In this document: positions 15,002-19,478 of the stretch, piece after piece | Layout: each line of letters starts with the position of its first letter | Position numbering within the stretch: the stretch's first letter is position 1 | Source of the DNA: Candidatus Omnitrophota bacterium | Lineage (GTDB): Bacteria; Omnitrophota; Gorgyraeia; B26-G9 | Assembly (NCBI GenBank): GCA_022013205.1 | Contig: JAKLQT010000189.1 | Coordinates: 1 to 19,478, forward strand | Direction: 5' to 3' | DNA length: 19,478 nt | The notes under the pieces: generated by a model | Database searches by the model: none | What the model was told of the DNA's origin: nothing | Seen by the model: the letters and a program-made list of their open reading frames with translations, nothing else | Position numbers and translations under genes: made by a program

Positions 15002-15799
15002 ATGAAATCAAAAAAAAATAAATTCTTTAAAATCATTACTTTTTTGCTGATACAGGGGTATTTTTTTATCAATCTTGCAATAATTCTGCCAGATGCTTAT
15101 GCGGGCTCTTTGAATAGAAAAGAACGCAGTACCCTCTCTGCTAAAATAAATATGCTCTCTCTGGAATTAAAGAATGCTTTTAACCCAGTTTTAAACCGTT
15201 CTGTTAGCCAATCAAGGTTATTATCTCCTGCGGCGGCAGATGCGCCGAAAGAAAATAATAATTTTAAAAAAAACAGGCCCGAAAAAAAACATGCGGTTCT
15301 TTTTATCTGTAACGGGAATCAGGAGCGCTCTCAAATGGCCGCGCAGTTAATGAATAATAATATACCGCCTGATTTAGCTGAATATTTTATTGCCGAATCA
15401 GCGGGATTATTAAAACCGGATAATTCAATAACAGAACTTTTGAGCCGGCACCCGCTGCTTCGTAATCGTACCCCAAAGAAGGTAACTGAGACAATGTTGA
15501 GAGATGCGAAGATAATCTTTGTTATGACTGGGGAACAGAAAGAAAGGCTTGAAAGAAAATATCCTGATTTGACCGGAAAAATTTTCCTGCTCATGGGGGA
15601 CAAAAAACTGGACGCGGTAAAAGCTGATTATGATATAAATGGGCCGACTTATACGGCCCTGGAAAAAACGATTACTGCCAGATTGCCGGAAATCTATAAT
15701 CAATTACGCGGTATACTGGCTCAGGAGCATGTTCAAGGCCTGCCCGGGAAAATAAAGGCTGTCACTTTTAATGATAATCTGATACACGCGGCTATTTAA
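15002..15799 (+). CDS. Signal-peptide protein with a low-molecular-weight phosphotyrosine phosphatase domain
   Basis: A 265-residue protein. ATG 15002 is chosen because the frame upstream overlaps the promoter and the signal peptide begins here. Residues 1-34 are a signal peptide (KSKKNKFFK, core IITFLLIQGYFFINLAIIL, cut near AYA-G). Residues 43-70 (STLSAKIN...LKNAF...RSVSQ) match the same region of the tandem GGDEF protein. After a linker comes an LMW-PTP/arsenate-reductase-like domain (about 96-245). Its P-loop, C103-NGNQE-R109-S, is the CX5R(S) motif with the nucleophile, and RTPKKVTETMLRDAKIIFVMTGEQKERL is the conserved middle. The late DPx loop with the general-acid Asp reads DINGPTY (211-217), with Gly where Asp is expected, so activity may be reduced or Asp211 may substitute. 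Location is probably periplasmic if cleaved, which is odd for this family. Confidence 0.83.
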   Translation: MKSKKNKFFKIITFLLIQGYFFINLAIILPDAYAGSLNRKERSTLSAKINMLSLELKNAFNPVLNRSVSQSRLLSPAAADAPKENNNFKKNRPEKKHAVLFICNGNQERSQMAAQLMNNNIPPDLAEYFIAESAGLLKPDNSITELLSRHPLLRNRTPKKVTETMLRDAKIIFVMTGEQKERLERKYPDLTGKIFLLMGDKKLDAVKADYDINGPTYTALEKTITARLPEIYNQLRGILAQEHVQGLPGKIKAVTFNDNLIHAAI

Positions 15800-15859
15800 A
15801 TCAGGCTGCAAAATACCCCGCCACATTATGCGCTTTCCACTTTTCGACGGGAAACTTGT

Positions 15860-15888
15860 TTGACAATGACTAATTTGTATGTTAATAT
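15860..15888 (+). promoter_or_regulatory. Sigma-70 promoter for tyrS-recG
   Basis: Consensus TTGACA (15860-15865), a 17-bp spacer, TAATAT (15883-15888), preceded by TGT (extended -10). It lies just before the tyrS start and leaves a short leader of about 15 nt, too short for a T-box. Confidence 0.6.
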
Positions 15889-15908
15889 ACTTAAAAAGGT
15901 AAAGGAAA

Positions 15909-17150
15909 ATGAAGTTTAAGCCGGTTGAAGAACAATTAGAGATTATTAAGCGCGGTGCGGTTGAGCTTATTTCTGAAGAAGAGCTCACAAAAAAACTGCG
16001 AAAATCTTATGAGACAGGAAAGCCTCTTGTTATAAAAGCAGGGTTTGATCCCAGCGCTGCGGATATCCATCTGGGCCATACTGTTTTGCTTCGAAAGCTC
16101 AAGCAGTTTCAGGACCTCGGCCATGAGATAAAATTCCTTATAGGTGATTTTACCGGCATGATCGGAGACCCTTCCGGTAAATCCGAGATCAGAAAACAGC
16201 TTACCCGCGAGCAGGTAAGTGAAAATGCCAAAACCTATCAGCTGCAGGTGAGCAAGGTGCTGCGAAAAGAGATCAATCCTGTGTTCAACAGCCATTGGTT
16301 TGAAAAGTTCACGCCTTATGATTTCCTGCGCCTGAGCGCGCATCTGACGGTTGCCCAGATGCTCTCCAGAGAGGATTTTAAACAGCGCTATGCCAAAGGC
16401 CAGGATATCAGCATCCTGGAATTCATGTACCCGCTGCTGCAGGGCTATGATTCTGTGGAATTAAAGGCGGATGTAGAGCTTGGCGGTACGGATCAGAAGT
16501 TCAATCTGCTTGTAGGCAGACAGATGCAGAAAGACTGCAATGTACCTGTGCAGTGTGTGCTCATGATGCCTCTTCTTGAGGGACTTGACGGTGTTCAGAA
16601 AATGAGTAAAAGCCTTAATAATTATGTGGGTATTAATGAGCCGGCTGATGTGATATACGCGAAATTAATGTCTATATCCGATTTTCTTATGTACCGTTAT
16701 TATGAACTGCTCACTGATGTGCCGTTGATTGAGATAAAAAAATATAAGAGCGATATTGAGTTAGGAATTCTGCATCCTAAAAAATGCAAAGAAAACCTTG
16801 CACTTGAAATAACCAAATGTTATTACAGCGGGCAGGAGGCCCAAAAAGCAGCAAAGACCTTTAACAGCCGCTTTAGCGGCGGTACTAACTGGGACGATAC
16901 AGATAACTTTGAGAATATTTCTCTTAATAGATCTCAATGGGTAGATGGTAAGCTCTGGATATGTAAGTTACTCACCCTAACAGGCGCGTGTAAAAGTAAT
17001 TCTGATGCCAGGCGGCTTATTCAGCAAAAGGCAGTTGTACTAAACGGTAAGATTTTAACCGATGCTAACCTTGAACTTCCCGTGCCGGAAAAAGAATATC
17101 TGCTTAAGGCCGGAAAAAAGAAATTTGTCCGAATATTAGTGAATGGATAA
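15909..17150 (+). CDS. tyrS: Tyrosyl-tRNA synthetase
   Basis: A 413-residue class I aminoacyl-tRNA synthetase that charges tRNA-Tyr in the cytosol. The ATP-binding signature is HLGH at 54-57, in FDPSAADIHLGHTVLLRKLKQFQDLGH; the second signature is KMSKS at 231-235. FLIGDFTGMIGDPSGK (77-91) and TDQKFN (194-199) are the tyrosine-site blocks. HLGH with this spacing fits the second, shorter-insert bacterial TyrRS subtype (TyrS2/TyrZ-like). Residues about 348-413 form an S4 RNA-binding domain (KSNSDARRLIQQKAVVLNGKI). Length is normal. ATG 15909 follows AAAGGAAA. The gene overlaps recG by 8 nt (ATG 17143), so the two are translationally coupled. No truncation or missing residue is seen. Confidence 0.97.
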   Translation: MKFKPVEEQLEIIKRGAVELISEEELTKKLRKSYETGKPLVIKAGFDPSAADIHLGHTVLLRKLKQFQDLGHEIKFLIGDFTGMIGDPSGKSEIRKQLTREQVSENAKTYQLQVSKVLRKEINPVFNSHWFEKFTPYDFLRLSAHLTVAQMLSREDFKQRYAKGQDISILEFMYPLLQGYDSVELKADVELGGTDQKFNLLVGRQMQKDCNVPVQCVLMMPLLEGLDGVQKMSKSLNNYVGINEPADVIYAKLMSISDFLMYRYYELLTDVPLIEIKKYKSDIELGILHPKKCKENLALEITKCYYSGQEAQKAAKTFNSRFSGGTNWDDTDNFENISLNRSQWVDGKLWICKLLTLTGACKSNSDARRLIQQKAVVLNGKILTDANLELPVPEKEYLLKAGKKKFVRILVNG

Positions 17151-19224
17151 AAACAATCAAATCCTCAGCCAATCCGCGCAATTTGTAAAAGGTGTCGGCC
17201 CTAAAAAAATCAAATCCCTGAACAATCTCAATATTTTTAATGTACGCGGCCTGCTTTTTTATTTTCCGCGCAGATATGAAGATAGAAGTAATCTTAAAAA
17301 AATTAATAAAATCAGTGTCGGCAGTGTGGAAACCATACGCGGACGCGTGCTGGCTATGGGCCTTAGGCGTTTACAGGGGAGAAAAACTATTTTTCAGCTT
17401 GCCGTGGGAGATGAAAGCGGCGTGCTGTACGGAACTTGGTTTAATCAGCCGTATATGAAAAATGCCTTTAAACTGAACGATGAAGTAATCCTGCACGGCA
17501 AGGTTGACCGCTATTCAAAACTGCAGATCAACTCGCCTGAATATGAAGTACTTAAAAGCGATGATGAGGATACGATACACACAGGACGGATTGTACCGGT
17601 TTATCCGCTTGGGGCTGATGTCTATCAGCGCTATTTGCGCTCTTTGCTTAAACGCACGCTTGATACCTATCTTGACGAGGTCATTGAATTCCTGCCGCCG
17701 CAAATGCTAAAAGAAAATGAACTATGCGGTATTAAGCAGGCATTGGCGAATGTGCATTTCCCGGATGATTTCAAGCAATTGGAGACTGCCAGGAAAAGAC
17801 TTATCTTTGATGAATTTTTCCTGCTGCAGCTTGCCATTGCCATAAGAAAGCATGATATGAAGGAGAATATCGCGGGCATAGGTTTTAAGATGAGAGGTGA
17901 ACTGCTGGATAAATTCAAAAAAACCCTGCCTTTTGAACTTACCCATGATCAAAGGAGCGTAATAAAAGATATCGAAGAAGATATGCGCTTGGTAAAGCCG
18001 ATGAACCGGCTTTTACAGGGTGACGTAGGCAGCGGAAAGACGATTGTCAGTATTTGGGCGCTTGTCGGCTGTGTGCAGGATAAATATCAGGCCGCGTTAA
18101 TGGTACCGACAGAAATACTTGCCCGCCAGCATTATCATAATATAGCGGCAATGCTTGAGCCCCTGGGGATAAAGGTGGTGCTGCTTGTCAGCGGGCTGAA
18201 GAAAAAGGAAAAAGAGGAAACGATTCTGCTGATTGCCGAAAATAAGGCGGAAATTGTCATCGGTACCCATTCCCTGATCCAGGATACGGTTAAATGGAAA
18301 AAACTGGGCCTGATCATCGTTGATGAACAGCATAAATTCGGGGTAATGCAAAGGGTCAAGCTGCGGAAAAAGGGCAGGGCCCCTGATATGCTGGTTATGA
18401 GCGCGACACCGATACCTCGCACATTGGCTATTACAGTATATGGAGACCTGGATGTGTCTACAATACGCCAATTGCCGCCGGGAAGAACGCCGGTTGAGAC
18501 TTACTGGATCAGTGAGAAAAAAAGAAATGATTTTTATGTGTTCTTAAAGAAAAAGATAAAAGAAAAAAATCAGGTTTATGTTGTCTACCCTGTGGTAGAG
18601 AAGTCTAAGGTTCTGGACCTGAAGGCCGCCGTAAAGATGTATGAACATTTTAAGAGGGATATCTTTCCCGAAGTCAATGTAGGATTAATACACGGCAGGA
18701 TGAAAGATGAAGAAAAGAAATCTGTAATGCGGCTGTTCAAGGCAGGACAGATAGATATTCTGGTGGCCACAACAGTTATTGAGGTGGGTATTGATGTGCC
18801 GAACGCGTCGGTCATTCTCATCGAGCATGCTGAACGCTTCGGGCTTAGTCAGCTGCACCAGCTTAGAGGGCGTGTGGGACGGGGAAGAAAGCAGGCTTAC
18901 TGTGTACTGCTCTCAGAGGCAAAAAGCGAGGAAGCTGCTAAAAGACTCTCAGCTATGACCAAGACCAATGACGGGTTTAAAATAGCCGAGGTGGATTTGC
19001 TGATCCGCGGGCCGGGTGAATTCTTTGGCACAAAACAGCACGGCATGCCTGAGCTGAAAATCGCCAATATCCTGAGTGACCGCCAGATACTGCTTGATGC
19101 CCGAAAAGAAGCATTTGCCCTGATCGAGCAAAACCCTGCCATAAAAGAGCAAAAGGATAACCCGATCATCAGTGAAATGATTGCTAAATTCCCCCAGAAT
19201 CAGGAACTGATTTCTGCCCGATAG
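17143..19224 (+). CDS. recG: ATP-dependent DNA helicase RecG
   Basis: A 693-residue helicase that reverses stalled replication forks and branch-migrates Holliday junctions. The N-terminal wedge/OB domain (about 60-140) includes the EDRSNLKKI strand and FQLAVGDESGVLYGTWFNQPY. The helicase core has GDVGSGKT (Walker A, 293-300), DEQH (394-397), SATPIPRTLA (420-429), HGRM (518-521) and LRGRVGRG (574-581). The C-terminal RecG block RGPGEFFGTKQHG (622-634) is in place, and the length is that of full RecG. ATG 17143 lies inside the end of tyrS, so expression is coupled. A 254-bp gene-free stretch follows without an obvious intrinsic terminator. Confidence 0.97.
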   Translation: MDKNNQILSQSAQFVKGVGPKKIKSLNNLNIFNVRGLLFYFPRRYEDRSNLKKINKISVGSVETIRGRVLAMGLRRLQGRKTIFQLAVGDESGVLYGTWFNQPYMKNAFKLNDEVILHGKVDRYSKLQINSPEYEVLKSDDEDTIHTGRIVPVYPLGADVYQRYLRSLLKRTLDTYLDEVIEFLPPQMLKENELCGIKQALANVHFPDDFKQLETARKRLIFDEFFLLQLAIAIRKHDMKENIAGIGFKMRGELLDKFKKTLPFELTHDQRSVIKDIEEDMRLVKPMNRLLQGDVGSGKTIVSIWALVGCVQDKYQAALMVPTEILARQHYHNIAAMLEPLGIKVVLLVSGLKKKEKEETILLIAENKAEIVIGTHSLIQDTVKWKKLGLIIVDEQHKFGVMQRVKLRKKGRAPDMLVMSATPIPRTLAITVYGDLDVSTIRQLPPGRTPVETYWISEKKRNDFYVFLKKKIKEKNQVYVVYPVVEKSKVLDLKAAVKMYEHFKRDIFPEVNVGLIHGRMKDEEKKSVMRLFKAGQIDILVATTVIEVGIDVPNASVILIEHAERFGLSQLHQLRGRVGRGRKQAYCVLLSEAKSEEAAKRLSAMTKTNDGFKIAEVDLLIRGPGEFFGTKQHGMPELKIANILSDRQILLDARKEAFALIEQNPAIKEQKDNPIISEMIAKFPQNQELISAR

Positions 19225-19478
19225 TGGGACTATTGTTTTCGCGAATTGTAAATCGACCAATTAAAATCCGCAAATACAATTTCCCCTATCTGTTTGATGA
19301 TCAAAGGAAACGTGTTTTCTATCTAGGAGCTGGGGATTTGTAACCGGTGAGTTACGGGGGAAATTTTTACTAATTTAAGACTGTTAACATAATGCGAAAC
19401 GCAGTTGGAAAAATCTATTTTGGCTCATTCTCGACGGACATCCTGTCCGTCTGCGAGGGAATTTACTACTGTTTGACA
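19225..19478. other. Gene-free 3' flank of recG
   Basis: No convincing reading frame is seen on either strand. The stretch contains a short inverted repeat, GTAAC-CGGTGA-GTTAC (near 19340-19355), the hairpin listed separately, and a consensus TTGACA (19473-19478) at the window edge that may be the -35 box of a gene beyond the window. Confidence 0.5.
19433..19451. repeat. Perfect 8-bp hairpin downstream of recG
   Basis: GACGGACA (19433-19440), loop TCC, TGTCCGTC (19444-19451). An outer CTC/GAG pair (19430-19432 with 19455-19457) is possible past a 3-nt bulge. It is not followed by T residues, so it does not look like an intrinsic terminator. It could be a dispersed palindrome or a processing site. 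Confidence 0.5.

Noticed and set aside
15800..15908. T-box leader before tyrS
   Set aside because: The predicted leader is only about 15 nt and no T-box core sequence or antiterminator is visible.
19433..19457. Hairpin after recG as an intrinsic terminator
   Set aside because: There is no T-run after the stem and it lies more than 200 bp beyond the stop codon.
1..19478. CRISPR arrays, insertion sequences, tRNA or rRNA genes
   Set aside because: I read both strands and saw no regularly spaced repeats, transposase motifs, cloverleaf-like segments or rRNA stretches.

Overview
The window most resembles a chromosomal segment of an uncultivated, AT-rich bacterium with a Gram-negative type envelope. 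My best guess is the Candidatus Omnitrophota (PVC-related) lineage. The guess rests on remembered family style: a large GGDEF protein whose signal-like N-terminus is followed by a 'STLAPSL' type motif, a PPi-type phosphofructokinase, and many one-off lipoprotein or coiled-coil genes. No marker gene in the window proves it. Nearly all genes lie on the + strand; only the phosphofructokinase is on the - strand.

Layout. (1) 1-1834: the 3' end of a COG3014-like lipoprotein gene, a single-pass membrane protein and a YgjP/SprT-type zinc metallopeptidase, probably one transcript. (2) 1835-2374: a 78-aa conserved-looking small protein with a long leader holding an 18-nt perfect palindrome, closed by a strong bidirectional terminator. 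(3) 2375-3580 (-): 6-phosphofructokinase with the residue pair typical of pyrophosphate-dependent enzymes. (4) 3581-9530: a divergent promoter region, then a 1102-aa protein with two GGDEF domains (the first with an intact motif, the second with GPPAG in its place) behind a signal peptide, then a 599-aa coiled-coil protein ending in a strong terminator. (5) 9531-12434: a small exported NTF2-like protein, a tandem PilZ protein with both c-di-GMP motifs intact, a SixA-like phosphohistidine phosphatase and a lipoprotein. (6) 12435-14819: two zinc-ribbon proteins, LemA and a DUF3137 membrane protein. (7) 14820-15799: a signal-peptide protein with a low-molecular-weight phosphotyrosine phosphatase domain. 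(8) 15800-19224: tyrS and recG, overlapping by 8 nt. (9) 19225-19478: gene-free, with one perfect hairpin.

How the parts may fit together. The GGDEF protein and the tandem PilZ protein are a potential writer/reader pair for cyclic di-GMP, with phosphatase domains (SixA, LMW-PTP) nearby. The most unusual signal is that the GGDEF protein and the LMW-PTP protein, whose main domains are unrelated, share an N-terminal module. It consists of a signal peptide containing LIQ, then an ungapped 18-residue STL...LKNxF segment, then RSVxQ. Both genes also have an 11-base intergenic word, TTAAGAACCGG or its complement, in their upstream regions. A third copy precedes the coiled-coil gene. This suggests a dispersed family of proteins with a common leader and possibly a common control element. 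Several promoters have a -35 box, 17-18 bp spacing and an extended -10 (TGn) element.
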